From contig NC_079489.1 of assembly GCF_020520425.1 (NCBI RefSeq), forward strand, positions 81,598,810-81,662,809: 64,000 bases of DNA, in the 5' to 3' direction. This DNA comes from Spinacia oleracea (taxonomy: Eukaryota; Streptophyta; Magnoliopsida; Caryophyllales; Amaranthaceae). This document shows, one piece after another, positions 41,770-55,498 of this stretch. The translations under genes were made by a program, and so were the position numbers. The notes under the pieces are model-generated. The model made no database searches. It was given only the letters and a program-made list of their open reading frames with translations, and was not told the DNA's origin. How positions within the stretch are numbered: the stretch's first letter is position 1; each line of letters opens with the position of its first letter.

Positions 41770-43025
41770 TGAAGGAAATAATGCCCTTGGTCCAAGTATG
41801 CATTTAATCGTAAGTCTAATAAATGCGGTTCAGTGTTAATTATACAAGTTAATAATTCAGTGAGATCAAGTAAACTGTATGCCTAGCTAAAGGCCGCTTC
41901 AGTTCAAGTGGATTAATGATATTAATCCACAGCTTACTCTTGACTGAACCCGTAGGGTCACACAAATAGTACGTAAACGGATCAAGTATTTAATGGTATT
42001 AAATACTCCATCTATGGATATTCGGAATCGACGGATCTTGGTTCCAGTGGGAGCTGAGATCGTCAAAGGCAAATTATGAATACTCCGGAAACGATGATAT
42101 TGCCGGAAACGGAAATATTGTCGGAATCGGAAATATTATCGGAATCGGAAAATAATTCCGGAAACGGAAATATTAAATATTTGTTAGAAACGAAAATTTA
42201 TTTCGGAATCGGAAATATTAAATATTGTTTGCATCGGAAATGAATTCCGGAATCGGAAAATTAATCGGAAGCGCGACGTACGAAATAAACATCGGACGAG
42301 CTTGCTAGACGCAAGGCCTAGCACGAAGCTAGGCCCAACGCATAGCGAAGCCCGCGCGACCAAGCAAGCAACCTAGCCAAGCGATGAGCAAGGCCAGGCC
42401 CGTGAAGCAAGGCCAGCGAGCTGCGCGCCCCTCGTGGGCTGCGAGCAGTTGCTGGGCCAAGGCTCAGCGCACGCGTGGCGCACGACGCCCTTCTTGGGCT
42501 GCTGTGCGTGTGTGTGTTTGTCCTTGTGTACGAAACCTTGATCGATTAGGATTCGTTTAAGATTAAATTCCTAAATCTACTAGAATTTAATTAATTGAAT
42601 TTGAGTTAAATTCAGATTAGTTAAATAGTTTCCTAGTAGGATTCTAATATCCGATTCCCATACCCTATAAATAGGTGATCATAGTTCACAATTTATAACG
42701 AGTAATTCAAGTATTCATTCAAGTTTTAGGCTTAAAACTCAGACTTTTATTTGTCATAAAAACCGAAAATTTCATAGTACCTTTGGCGCAATTCTAGTTA
42801 ATTAAACCTAAGGCGGATCCGAGCTTGTTGTGGACTATCTACGGAGGGACGGCATTTGGAGTCCTAGACTTGTTCTTGTTCGGTTCGGGCACAGCTAGGG
42901 AGGGAATTCTACAAAGAGTATTCGTCCTAAATTATGCTAATTGTTATGTGGCAATTAATTTGGATTCCTCGCTTTATGGTTTTTCCGCATGATTTATATT
43001 CAGTTATATGTATCATAACCTAACA
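41770..43025 (+). repeat. copia D 5' LTR (1256 bp)
   Basis: TGAAGGAAATAATGCCC to CATAACCTAACA. TATA box at 42666-42673. It lacks part of the CGGAAAT array found in A and B. Confidence 0.94.
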
Positions 43026-43026
43026 G

Positions 43027-43039
43027 TGGTATCAGAGCC
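43027..43039 (+). promoter_or_regulatory. copia D primer binding site
   Basis: TGGTATCAGAGCC, the unmodified initiator tRNA-Met site, one base after the 5' LTR. Confidence 0.9.
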
Positions 43040-45668
43040 TCTAATTAATTCCATAATAATTTTTTAACATGGTTAAATTTTATAAATTTGCAAGGAATTA
43101 AAAGGGGTGATTAATTTCGTAATTTTAATTAATTGCAAATTTGCGATTATTTAATTATGTGTTCGCAGTTTTTCGGCAGTTTCTTCGTTACTCAACGAAA
43201 TCGAGTGATTTTTATGTCAATTCTGTATGTAAAAGGCATTCTAAAATTTTGACAAAAAGATTTTTCTTCTGCCGAACCCAGCATTCCCAAATTCGTAGCC
43301 TAACTATGACTTTTCGGAGGTTTTAGTTTTTCAAAACGCAAAGTTTGTAATTTTAAGATGTTAAATTAAATATTTGCGCTTCTTGTTGTTAAATCTTGAA
43401 TTTTTGATTGACCTACTGTATATGTTTAACAAATTTATATGCCTAAGCTTGTTAATTATACAACCTAATTTGTAATTGTTATTAATTTGTTGAAATTCGA
43501 ATAATTTAGAATTTAATTTGATTTTCATAATTAATTGACGATTTAATTAGGTATCCATGATTAAAAACCACCATAAAAATTGTTAATTTTTGATAAATTT
43601 TAAATTTTTATGACCTAGATTTGAATCCATGATAATCGGAAATTAATTGATTAATAAATTTTCGATTTTTTGCCCTAAATTTATGAAATTAATATAATTT
43701 ATTAATTTGTCAATAAATTTGAATTAAAAAGTTTTAATTTTCATATAATTGGCTCATAAATTTTGCACGCACAAAGCAATGGACGCTACGTGTTACCCTT
43801 AAGGGGTGTTGTATAGTGCGGGCATGCGACGACGAGCAAAGGAGCTCGTCGCCCATGCGGTACGAATGCAGCGAGCAAGGCAAGCATGGCGCGCGCGCCA
43901 GGCAGTGATGCCTGGGCGTGTGTGTGCTGCGCGATGGGCGATGGGCGATGGGGGCAAGGCACAAGCCGAGCGAGCAGACGCATGTGGGCAGCGATGGATG
44001 CTGCGCCACAGCGCGCGTTGCCTCGCCCAGCGAGCAGACCAGTAGTGTTGAGCAGGTGGGCTGCGCGCAGCGTGCCAGGGCTGGCTGCGATGCGTGTGGC
44101 CTGCTCGTGCATTACTGTGCGATCAATCGTTGGGGAGCTGCTGCCTCATGACTCGATGAGGCTTGGGCGCAAGCCCAAGTGCCTCTTCTTGTTACGATTG
44201 ATGCGCTTTGAATTTTATTTTGAATTTTCAGTTCGGAAACGATTTTAATTAACTTTAAAATTCGTAATTTAAATTGTTTTCTCAGAATTTAATTTTGAAT
44301 AATCTAATTATTATAAATTCTAATTTATACTAATTATTTTACAAAAATTAAAACCTTGATTAAATTAAGATTTATTTATTTAATTCAACTGAAAATAAAT
44401 TAAAGGATTCAATAAATAATTTATATGAGCTTTAAATTTTAATTAAATATGTATGTTTCCGGTTAGACTAGGAAATACAATTTATGTTTAAAATTAGTAA
44501 ATCATGTAAATTTATTGGTTTAAGTGGGAGTGTTTAGTCATAAACTCTTGATTAGGTCTACAATCCTTTAAGGTTAAAACAACTTGATTAGAATTAATAA
44601 GGATTGAATAATTGGTAGATTATTGGAACCCTTGATTAATTGCTGCAAATGTTTATGTGATGCATAATATGTTCTACTAACCAGCTATGTGGGCCATTCA
44701 TGATAATTAATGGGTGAATGGTATATATGGTATATGTACTGGTGTGCAGGTTATTGAAAAGTGACTAGTATGGCCCAAATAGGATAGTAAATATGGTCTG
44801 CGTACCATTAATTTGAATGTAATATTGGTCTAAAGTACCAAATTTTATTGCTTTAAATATGGTCTGCGTACCATCAAATAGTTGTAATTAGTTTAATTAT
44901 AGCTTATCCTATTTGAAGAAAATGGCGACTCCCATGGTGAAATTCAAGACGGAGTTTCCAATCCATTTTCAAGACGGACTTTGAAGTTGAAGCTTCAAGA
45001 TGAAGTCAGGCCATACTAGATCACATTTATATCTTATGCATGCTTTAAGTTATTTATTGCTTTAAATATGTCTTAACTATGCATGAGAATGTGGCTTGAT
45101 TATGTTGCATGATTAAGGATTTTAGTTCACTTAACCAACATAGTAAGAGCCTTAAGTTCCAAACTCTAAAACTAAGTTAAAAGGTGCCATACCAAAATAA
45201 CACTTACTTGGATAAACCTTTACATCAATCTTAGTAATAGTTTTCCGCCATAGCGAGGTGTTACTTATTGATCCTAAAGGGGTAAGGTACACAAATAATT
45301 GTGAGTACATGTTAGTTTTGGTGAAAATGAACGATATAAGTAAGGAGTCCTTTTATGTCGTGGCAAATGTGATAGGTTTACCTAATAAGTTCTTAGACGT
45401 ACCTATCAACCAAGAGTAGTTTCTAGACTATTAGCAACGGCTTTGCTTACCTAAAATATTTTAGAATTGAGTCTAAATACATAATGTGCTTAATTCTTCA
45501 ATTATTTAAGGATCTTGGAATCATTTTATTCACACCTGCCGGAACACATAACTTGAATAAAATCCTTAATAAAAGATAAATTATGCATGTTTGCTAGAAT
45601 TTGAATTTATTAAGAGAAACTGTGAATGGTTATTTATTTGTTTATTCTTTTTTAATTGTAGTTTTACT
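43040..45668 (+). other. copia D leader, with GC-rich island at 43770-44200
   Basis: 2.6 kb without a credible ORF, homologous to leaders A and B. The GC island again starts just after GGACGCTACGTGTTACCC. A pyrimidine-rich stretch ending AATTGTAG (45637-45660) lies 8 nt before the gag ATG and looks like a 3' splice site. The same is seen in A. Confidence 0.8.
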
Positions 45669-47082
45669 ATGGCAAACAACAATTCATTCAACATCCGATC
45701 AATTCTCGAAAAGGAGAAGTTGAAGGGGAAAAACTTCCTTGACTGGAAACGGAACTTGCAAATAGTTCTTATGCAGGAAGAAAAGGAGTATGTCCTGGAA
45801 GAGGCGATGCCCGAAGCCGCGGGCGATGGGGTCACTCAGGCAGCCCTCAATCGTTGGAAAGATGCCAATAGGGATGTGAAATGTCTAATGCTTGCAACCA
45901 TGAGTGCAGATCTACAGAAAACGTTCATCAACTTAGATGCTTTCACGATTATCAGTGAGTTAAAGAACATGTTCCAAGATCTGGCCCGAGTCGAAAGATT
46001 CGAGACTCATAGGCAAATTCTTGAGACCAAGCTTAAGAAAGGCGAGCCCGTAAGTCCACATGTTCTCAAAATGATTGGACTCATTGAGAATATGAGTCGG
46101 CTGGATCAGAAATTCTCTCAGGAAAAGGATGTAGACACCATCCTCCATTCTCTTCATAACGGGTATGATCAGTGCAAGCTGAACTACAGTGTGAATAGTC
46201 TGGACAAAACGCTCACTGAGCTTCACGGTATGCTGAAGACCACTGAAAAGACGCTCAAAAGTGATAAGGAAGATGTACTTATGGTGCGTGGGGGCAAGTT
46301 CAAGAAATCTGGCAAGATGAGGAATGCTAAGAAAGGTGGCAACAAGGCCAGCCAGACTAAGCAACCTGGCGGCACCAAATCTGAAAAGAAGAAGGTGAGC
46401 CAACCCACTTCTGAATCTGAATGCTTCTACTGCAAGAAGAAAGGGCTTTGGAAGAGATATTGCTTGAAGCTTAAAGAAGATCAGAAGAACGGAACAGTCG
46501 TTCCATCGTCAGGTATTTCCGTTATAGACTGTATACCTTCTAATTCAACTTCTTGGGTATTAGATACAGGTTGTGGCTCACACTTATGTTCCAATTCGCA
46601 GGGACTAAGAAGAAGTAGAAGGTTAAGCAAGGGTGAAGTCGACCTACGAGTGAGAAATGGAGCACGGATTGCTGCATTAGCTGTAGGAACTTATTATTTG
46701 TCGTTGCCCTCTGGGCTAGTTTTGGAACTGGAAGATTGTTTCCATGTTCCAAGTCTTACTAAAAACATCATTTCTGTTTCTTGCTTAGATGCTAAGGGAT
46801 TTTCTTTTTTAATAAAAGACAATAGTTGTTCGTTTTATTTAAAGACATGTTTTATGGATCTGCTAGATTAGTCAATGGACTTTATTTATTAGATCACGAC
46901 AAACAAGTTTATAACATAAATACCAAAAGGCCAAAAAGAATGATTCAAATCTCACCTATCTGTGGCATTGTCGATTAGGCCATATTAACTTGAAACACAT
47001 AGAAATAGATCAAAAGAAAGGAATTCTAGAACCATTTGACTTAGAGGATTATGGTAATTGCGAATAATGTTTACTTAGCAAA
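45669..47082 (+). pseudogene. copia D gag-protease and pre-integrase finger
   Basis: The start is ATG 45669 (MANNNSFNIRSIL). An upstream in-frame ATG at 45591 is unlikely, as the pyrimidine tract lies between. The frame is open through the zinc knuckle at 46422-46463, which reads CFYCKKKGLWKRYC: the ligand His is Leu and the next Asp is Tyr. The protease DTG is at 46563-46571. A 1-nt deletion near 46840 ends the frame, another near 46925 shifts it again, and TAA at 47065-47067 interrupts the pre-integrase zinc finger. Confidence 0.92.
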
Positions 47083-47999
47083 ATGACAAAGCAACCTTTC
47101 TCTAAAGGTGGAGAAAGAGCAAATGAACTATTGGGGTTAATCCATACAGATGTATGTGGACCAATGAGTACAAATACTAGAGGTAGTTTCATCTACTTTA
47201 TCACTTTCACTGATGACTTTAGTAGATATGGTTATGTCTACCTAATGAAGCATAAGTCTGAATCCTTTGACAAATTCAAGGAATTTCAGAGTGAAGTAGA
47301 GAATCAATTAGGCAAGAAGATTAAGGCACTGCGGTCTGATAGAGGCGGTGAATATCTGAGCTATGTATTTGATGACCATCTGAAAGAATGTGGAATTCTA
47401 TCAGAATTGACTCCTCCCGGAACACCTCAATGGAACGGTGTGTCGGGACGGAGGAATATAACTTTGCTAGACATGGTTAGATCAATGATGGGTCAGGCTG
47501 AACTTCCAATAGAATTTTGGGGACATGCACTAAATAAAGCTGCACTCACTATAAACAGAGCTCCGTCTAAAGCTGTTGAAAAGACTCCATATGAGTTATG
47601 GTTTGGAAATCCACCAAAAGTGTATTTCCTTAAGATTTGGGGATGTGAAGTATACGTCAAACGATTAATTTTAGACAAACTTCATCCAAAATCTGACAAA
47701 TGTATCCTTGTGGGCTACCCAAAGGAAACAAAGGGGTATTACTTCTACAATACATCTGAGAGCAAGGTGTTTGTTGCTCGAGATGGTATCTTTTTGGAAA
47801 GAGATCACATTTCCAAAATGACAAGTGGGAGAAAAGTAGACCTCGAAGAAATTCGAGTCGAACAACAAACTCTAGAGAATGCTCAAGATGACATTCAGGA
47901 TGAAACTCAGAGATCTTTAGAAGTATCTGGTGAGAATCAAGGACCATCTAGAAATGTAACCCCGCGTAGATCGCAGAGATATAGATCTCAATCGGAAAG
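47083..47999 (+). pseudogene. copia D integrase, catalytic Glu lost, cut by Tat C
   Basis: Open frame with HTDVCGPM (first Asp), LRSDRGGEY (second Asp, 47338-47340), and the DDE position at 47446-47448, which is GGA (Gly) in the context NGVSGRRN where copy A has Glu. The spacing Asp-35-Glu position is normal. The C-terminal GKKP-like region continues to 47999, where the Tat LTR begins. The apparent ORF end at 48033 lies in the Tat LTR. Confidence 0.93.
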
Positions 48000-49449
48000 T
48001 GTAGACACCTACTTTTGTCCCCATTCCCGATAGGGAAGGTTCGATGATGAGAACATAAATCTCCACTTGGCAACGCATCTCCTATAAAATAACGAATCTC
48101 AATCACCTTTTCATTTCAGCTAAAACTGCTATTTATGGAAACCTGCTAAGAATGGTAACTGCCGTAAAAGGTAGTTGTTAAAAGTGGCAAAGTCATAAAA
48201 GATAGAAACCTGTTAGAATTAGGTGTTGCACTCCAACATAAATCCTAAAAGAGATAGAATTTGCAAAAGGAATTCTATTCCTGGTATAATTCGAAAGTAA
48301 GAGTTACGTATTAATTAAAATCCTAACGAACCTAGAGTTCGTAACGGGCCCAGACGCATTCCTTCATAAAGTTAATACGCACTAAAAGACTCGGATAAGT
48401 CTCAAAAGCTCCGCGTTCTAAAGAGTCCAAATCTGACAAAAAACTCGGCCCAGATCCCATTTTCAACGCCTGGGCGCGGAAAATGCCTAGGGCCGTGTCG
48501 TCTCCGAATTCTTTTTGGATTCGTATTCTAAAAATCTATCTTTCCACAAACTCTTTCCCTATAAATACAGCCTCAAAACCGACTTGAAGAGGACACACAA
48601 CACACAATTCCATAACCTGAGTATTGACTCTAGCCTTAAGCCTAGCCTCACGCTGCGAAATTGATCCGGCGTTCTGTCGCAATCGACCCAAAAGTCGAAC
48701 AAAACGCATCCTGCCCCTTGTAGCTGATGAATTAAGCCTAAATACTGGAACACTGCTTAGAAACCCGAGATTCGTTAAATAAAAGGAGAAATAACAAAGC
48801 CAAGTGGTTAGTTTTCTGAGAACTGTAACACACCTCTCAAGGGTGCGTTGTAATGTGTCCCTCATATGATTTAATCGCTTTCATCACCCTTTTATAAAAT
48901 TGTTGAACTATTAACTTGATTGATCTATCACGCTTAATAAGATAATACCTCGGACAATTGAATTATCATGCTAGGTACCTTAAATCAATCTAAATAAGAT
49001 AATCACGATCGATTTAGTGTTATGTGTTGCATATTGCTAAAATTAATTCAGAATAGTTTAATAGTTTAACGCATGTCCCTTCAATTATTTATGTTGAGCT
49101 AGTAAGGATAACCTGCCTCTGGAGTTATCGATGAGCACTCCTCTCGGTAGTCACAGTCCCCCGAACTCTCAATCTCTGCCCTGCGGGTGTACTTTGAGCG
49201 ATCCCCACACCAGGGATCACAAGGGAACCTATGGTCGTCGTGGTCGAACATAATTGCACTCCCTTTATGTCACGATAACCGGGTTTTGTCAGTTTTTCTC
49301 ATTGTCGTTAAAAACTGAATGACGACTCCTATATTACTAGTCGATTGGGTGTAAACTCACAGGAAATCTAACTACACTTGATCTGACGACGTCACGCCCA
49401 CGAGGGACGAGGTCATGTATTAGCCTCGTGCTTTTTCGACCCCCTCAGA
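48000..49449 (+). repeat. Tat C 5' LTR (1450 bp)
   Basis: TGTAGACACCTAC to CCCCCTCAGA (the other copies end TCACA). TATA box at 48560-48567. About 36 bp of the hairpin region near 48470 is deleted relative to the other two LTRs. Confidence 0.92.
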
Positions 49450-49450
49450 G

Positions 49451-49468
49451 TGGCGACTCCACTGGGGA
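49451..49468 (+). promoter_or_regulatory. Tat C primer binding site
   Basis: TGGCGACTCCACTGGGGA immediately inside the 5' LTR. Complementarity to a tRNA-Arg 3' end is my recollection for Ogre/Tat elements and was not checked. Confidence 0.75.
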
Positions 49469-50260
49469 CCGTTAATGAAATACTCGTGCTCGTAGGTAAT
49501 CAAAATAGCCGAAGGGTGAAACGATCCTACTCCGCGTTTATTTCCTTATCAAGTTGGGACGATCTGAAAATGAGCATATTAATGTGAACGGACAGAATCG
49601 CATAACGAATCTTGGCTCCCTTGGTGTGTTTCATCTCGGGAGGTGGGACTAAGGATACCCATCGCCACTCGGGGGGTGCATACGCTTCGAATTTTGTCCA
49701 CTCGGCACTTTCGCTAGTAGTACACCCGTCCCAAACCCAATCGCTCGCCCACTAGGTCCCTCTCATTGGTGCATGCCCCCTTGGCTTACATCGTGATTGG
49801 CCTCTTGGGACGAAATTCATCTGTTGAATGCACTACCTCAACCGGGGCACGTGTTGGATCTACGATAGAAGCGGTACCAAGCCGGCGCAAATATTACACA
49901 TAGAAGCCTATCATAAACTACGTGACATATTATTCTTGCTTCATGTTGTAATGCTAGTTATGTGTAGCGAATTATGTGATTGTGTTGTGATTGTGTGTGA
50001 CAAATAATACTAGAAAACCAAAGACCCTAAAAATTGCCCAAACATTCATAAACACCGATTGGCCAACGAGTTATACCAAAATACGTGTTCCGCAGCCCCG
50101 GGCGATCGCCACAAAAATAAGCGACGCCTAGGACGGCCTGTAACGGATCCCACAACGCTGCACAACGAGTAAAGGAAGTTATTAGGCAAACACGCAAAAT
50201 TAAGTCGAACGAAAAAAGGATAGACGAACAGAATACGAGTACCAGTCAGGGACGCATTTT

Positions 50261-50312
50261 CAACGCCCCTGGCTGGGCGCCAATTATTTTCTACGCCCCT
50301 GCTGGGCGCTGA
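50261..50312. repeat. GC hairpin pair 1 in Tat C interior
   Basis: Two short inverted repeats, each ACGCCC...GGGCGC, separated by an AT-rich spacer. They match the pair in the Tat LTRs. Confidence 0.8.
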
Positions 50313-50559
50313 AGTTGCTGCCTGGCCTTTTGGTCAGGCTCAGTAGCCTCGGTGCCCGCGCATAAAATATACGTAGCAATAAAAAAATTCGTAACAAATT
50401 TGCTACGAGGACGTATGAAAAGGGCACTCGATTCTAAGAACGACTTATAAAATAAACAACTCCTTGTGTCGTTATTAGGCCTCCTATGACGACAATGTTC
50501 GGCACCAAAACTGAGCACACTAATTAAATGACCTTGAATGTCACATGGGCAAAGTATTC

Positions 50560-50642
50560 AAAAAATAATGTTCAAATAAAGTTTTCAAGGAAAAATAATG
50601 TTCAAATAAAGTTTTCAAGGAAAAATAATGTTCGAATAAAAA
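50560..50642 (+). repeat. 30-bp tandem repeat, nearly three copies
   Basis: The unit contains AATAATGTTCAAATAAAG then TTTTCAAGGA. The third copy is partial, with one substitution. Confidence 0.9.
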
Positions 50643-52232
50643 AATAAATCCGAGTCTAGACTAGGCTATGCCAAAGTACAATCTAAATCCTAAGCCTTAG
50701 TTGTCTTTACATAGAATTGGTCCTAATGCTTGGTGTCGTTCTGCAAGTTAAAAGGTCAAACCATATTGAGTCTCTCTTCCTAACATTTAAAAGAAATCAA
50801 TAAGCACCCATATGAATTGTCTTCCCTTGCTAAGAATCTACGGCCTCAATACTCTCTCTCACCAACAAAAAGAATATATTATGTAATTCAAGTATTTGCA
50901 AAATGGAAAGAGTCACATTCTGAAAATCATTCCTCCATAGTCGCACAACCCCCAAAGTGAGCCTAAGGTGTCAATACCATTGGCGAAAAAAAAATTAATG
51001 GCCTCAAGGCTTATGATCACATTGGGTCACGACTATCATAGTCCTCTCGAGCCACTCGCTCCTTGAAATACTCCTAATTACGGACTAAAAGATTTTCCAT
51101 GAATGCAACATGACGAACCATGAAAATACCCAGATCGGCATGCCATAAGGCTACCATTGGGGTAAAGCAATACACGCTAAGAGGGAAGCCGTACTAATGA
51201 TTCTAGTCTTGCAAAAGTGAAATTTGATCTCCCCAACTAACTACCTTGCCAACAATAAGCAAAATGGCGCATGACAAATGAACACCCAAGGGTTAAAATC
51301 TAAAGTGTCAACCAACGAAAGTTATGGTCCAATTAGCCTAAGTCTGAGAGTCGCTTGGTCAAGTATTATAGGCTTACGCCACGTCATTATTTTGAGTCCA
51401 GGCCACCTCCTTGTATTCATGCATGGGTTATAATCAGAAAAATTAATGAAAGTTCGAGTCTAAATCACAACTTCCAATTAAATCCCGGAAACTGGAATCT
51501 GAAAAGAAGCAAAAAGATTATTTTCGATGTAATTCTTTCGTTAAATTTCAATAAAGTAAAAAAAACATTTTGAATCTACGCTATTTGCACATTTTAAGAA
51601 ACGACTAAATACGCTTGCAAAGTAAGACAATTTAAAGGTCCACCCTAGGCCTATTAAAATTAAAGGTCCACTATAGGCCTACCAAACGAGGCTCACTCAG
51701 TCTCGCTTCGTGACTCAAAGACCACAACCATCTACCTTTTAGCCCAAATAAAAAGGGGAGAAATCCCAAGCAAAAAAGAAAAAAGAGAAAGAGAAAAGGG
51801 AGAGCGAAAAGAGCGAGCCATGAAATACTTAGCCCGTACCTCCCAAAGTGCGAAATTTACCCAAGTAAAACGAAGGAAAAGAATTGAGTCAACCAATGCA
51901 AATCATACCACAAAAACTACATAAAGTTCTACGATCTTCTACCCTTTCCAATCCTCATGCTTGACTAATATCTTTACAAATTATCCTACCTCATTCAACC
52001 CATCTTTCAAGACGTCTTGAGTCACGAATAAAAAAAGAGACAAATGAAAAATACATTCTACGCTTAACGTAAAAAAATAAATAAATAATAAAAAAGAAAC
52101 TTTGCAAGGCGCCTTTAAAGTTCGTCTAAAAAGAAAGAAGAAGCATTTAGCGCACAAAAAAAGATACGCAAATATTTGGCACAAAAAGAAAAGAAACAAC
52201 GCACCAAAAAAGATCTGCCCAGAAATCACTTT

Positions 52233-52284
52233 CAACGCCCAGAGCTGGGCGCCGGTATCTATAACGCCCCAGCCTGGGCGCTGA
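52233..52284. repeat. GC hairpin pair 2 in Tat C interior
   Basis: AACGCCCAGAGCTGGGCGCC followed by AACGCCCCAGCCTGGGCGCT, each able to fold on itself. Confidence 0.85.
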
Positions 52285-55226
52285 ATCTCTCTACTTGCCA
52301 AATTTTGTCCAGAAGTACTCGTCATTTTATCCGCACATACACGGAAAAATAACGAACACTTGGAGGGGTACAACACGTATTCAGATATACGTACCAAAAA
52401 ACACATGAAAAGATTTTTGTGCAAACACATGTACTTAAAAAATAAAACAAATTTTTGGCTTACGGTAAAGCAGCAGATTAAAATAATAATAAACTTCACT
52501 TATTTCACCCTATTTCAAACATTACGATTCCACTCGAACGTACTTGTTTAAAATCGGCATTCTAAGAAACCATTTTCTGGCTAAGAACTACGCAAGACCT
52601 GATTCCAAATTAAATCTATTTAAGGCAGATACGTAGGCAATCCATGATTCGGTCCAACCAATTTACAAAAAATGTTAAAGCCAATAGAATAACAAGAATA
52701 AAGAATAGAGTCCCTTATTGAAATTTAATTACTTGCAATCCAAATCGAAAGAAAAATTTAAGTCAAAGGAAAAATCCAAGTCATCAAGATGCCAAAATGA
52801 GCACACATCGAAAAATAATAAGGGCACGTACCCTTGCCAGAAGGAGCACTCACACTCCTAGGAACTTAGCCAATACTCAAAAGATCGCTTTGCCTCAATT
52901 GGATGGGGGCTAGCGCGAGCGTCCATGACCTCTAAAGTACTCGACTTGACCCTCCCTAAAGCAAAGTAACTCACTTAATGACCTTCTTTCACCACTAGAC
53001 ACAGTCATAATCGCCAACAAGTAGTAAAGGCAGTAAGCTTGCAATAAAGAGGAGTGTTCTACGGCATCGCCCCATCGTTCCTTCGAACTCAGGGCACCCG
53101 TTCATGGTAATTCAAATGCTTGCGAATCCCCTTTGAAAAAATCAGATATTGTCAATAGGACTTGGCACTTAACCAAGGCTCACCCTACTCATACATATGA
53201 CACGGGCATCTAAAATCGAAATCTGAAAGCATCATTAATGAGAAGACATAATAGCAACTGGGGGCTAAAAAATTGAAATGAAAGAGCTAGGGAAAGAACT
53301 AAGTATACCTTGACCTTTTGTGCAGACATACACCAAGTAAATCTAATTCAATTTGAAAACGGTATATATTCCCGCAATTCTGGAAAAGATGGCCCTAAAA
53401 AAGCCTAAAGCATGTGCCACACGGGCACAAGTAATATCTTGACGCCTGCACCCTGGCTTCCAGCAAATCCTTAGACAGCATTCCGAAAATCGTAACAGTA
53501 TTTTGATTCACTCATGTAATCCTGTACGAACCCTTCTATAAGTCAACTTACTTAGGACACCTCGGATTGTACACAGTAGGACTCGGATTTCAAATTATTT
53601 TCAAAAACTTCTTCGAACATAATAAAGTGTCGTTGGTTTAAGCTAAGTATACGTTTATCTCGATGTTGCAAGTAAGTCAAAAAGATTTCTAAATGTGATT
53701 ATGGGTAAAGAAAGACACCTAGCTTTAGGTCAAGGCACACTTCAACATGTGACTACCTTGACAATGGCAATGTCGCACAATACGGCATTTACAAGAGAAG
53801 TAGCAAATCACTACTCGAACGTACCTCGCACCAAACGAGTCTGGTTCAAACTATTCATGATCCATGTAACCATGAATGCATAAAAACGTGTGCCAAGCAT
53901 TATAGCACCAAGCCAATCCCGTAGCTACAATTGGGGGCCTGAGAAAAACACTCTAAAAATGCTCGAAATGACGATTTTATCGCAAATTCTCGACGCTAAT
54001 GCTATACGCACGTCATAGGGGCACAATCCTAAGGTTTAATCATGTAAAACGAACCTTATAATGGCTACAACCCCTCCCAAATTCTAAGCGCTACTTAGAA
54101 TATATAAAGTCACCCCACTAACAAGGGTAACTGAAAATCGCGAGTCACCAAAACTCCGATCAAACTACTGCACATAACGCTCGCCCTACAAGCGCCCGTT
54201 ACACAGTCTACGTCGTTCCAAAGCAAAGGCGAAAGAAAAATCAAGGATAAAAAAAAACATCTATGAATCCTCGCATCGAACGATGTAATAAGCCGTGCAC
54301 ACCCACGCAGAAGGTGCTACACTTGTTCGAGCACCTGAACGAGGCGTGATGAAATACTCCAATGCAAAAAAAATAATGATGATATATCCCAACACCTGGA
54401 GAAGTGTTCTAAGACACGCTGTTAGGCCACACAAGCCTACGTCGCACCATAAGTTCAACCATCCCACGGTGCAAATCTAAAAAACAATAAAAAGGAGTAA
54501 GGCATATTGCACTAATACGGGCACGACCAAGAGTATGAGGCAAAGACTACTTATCGCCCAAATTCAAAATGAAAGCCACATGATTTCTACATTAAGGATT
54601 AAAGGTAGCAAAATATTACCTACCACGGAAGGGATAGCTCGCACCTACACGAGCGGAACCCCAAGGCATCTTTCTTGAAAGTACCTACAAAAATCGTACG
54701 CCAAAAGGAAGCATCCCAACATGCATACTTGGGAGCTCCAAGTTACGAAACGACTATTGCAAAATTAAAGAAAAAAGTCTCAAAGCAAATGTTTGAACGA
54801 TCAAAAGGGCACGATGCTTGAGCCCACTTCATGAATAGGCCTGAACCCTATCAAGCTTCTAAGCAAATTATTCAACATCAGTCATTGCTCAAAAAAAATT
54901 GATTCAAGCGAACTGATTAATGGACCGCACGCAACCGCCATTCTATGAACGCTCGTTTGCACATACATTCTAAGTATCGAACATTCACGAACACGTTCAA
55001 GAGAAAAAATATACGTTCAAAATAACAACAAGAGCGATCAAAGTCTTACGCCTCAAAGTATGTTCCTCGGGCCATATGGACTCGCCCGATTATTGCAATA
55101 ACTGTACGCCTTAAGAGAAACAGTTCCTTTAGATAATCGCCCCAAAGTGACAAACACCATAGTACACCAATCGGCTACGGCTTCTTGAGAAATCATCACG
55201 AGAAAGTCCTGCCTGGGACGCATTAT

Positions 55227-55282
55227 CAACGCCCAGGACCAGGCGCCAAATATTCCGACGCCCAGCTCTGGGCGCTGATAAT
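55227..55282. repeat. GC hairpin pair 3 in Tat C interior
   Basis: AACGCCCAGGACCAGGCGCC followed by GACGCCCAGCTCTGGGCGCT. Confidence 0.85.
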
Positions 55283-55430
55283 CAGCACAACTCATTGTGA
55301 TCCCTAATAAAATTCTCCGTTCCAAAAATAAAGAAAAACAAAAGAGAAGAGAATACGTAGAATTTCCAAGTGAAATAAACGAACGAACAAGAGGCCAACT
55401 GTGTCATCAAAAGACCAGCCCAAGCAATAT

Positions 55431-55498
55431 TTTCAACACCCCACTTGGGCGTGAAATATTTCTAATGCCCAGGCCTGGGCGCCGAAAATGAGCCCAGG
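55431..55498. repeat. GC hairpin pair 4 in Tat C interior
   Basis: A decayed first member (ACACCCCACTTGGGCGTG) and a good second one (ATGCCCAGGCCTGGGCGCCG). Confidence 0.8.

Noticed and set aside
51981-52499. 172-codon minus-strand ORF in Tat C
   Set aside because: The translation is low-complexity, Phe/Leu-rich, and comes from A/T-rich sequence spanning a hairpin pair. There is no domain signal.
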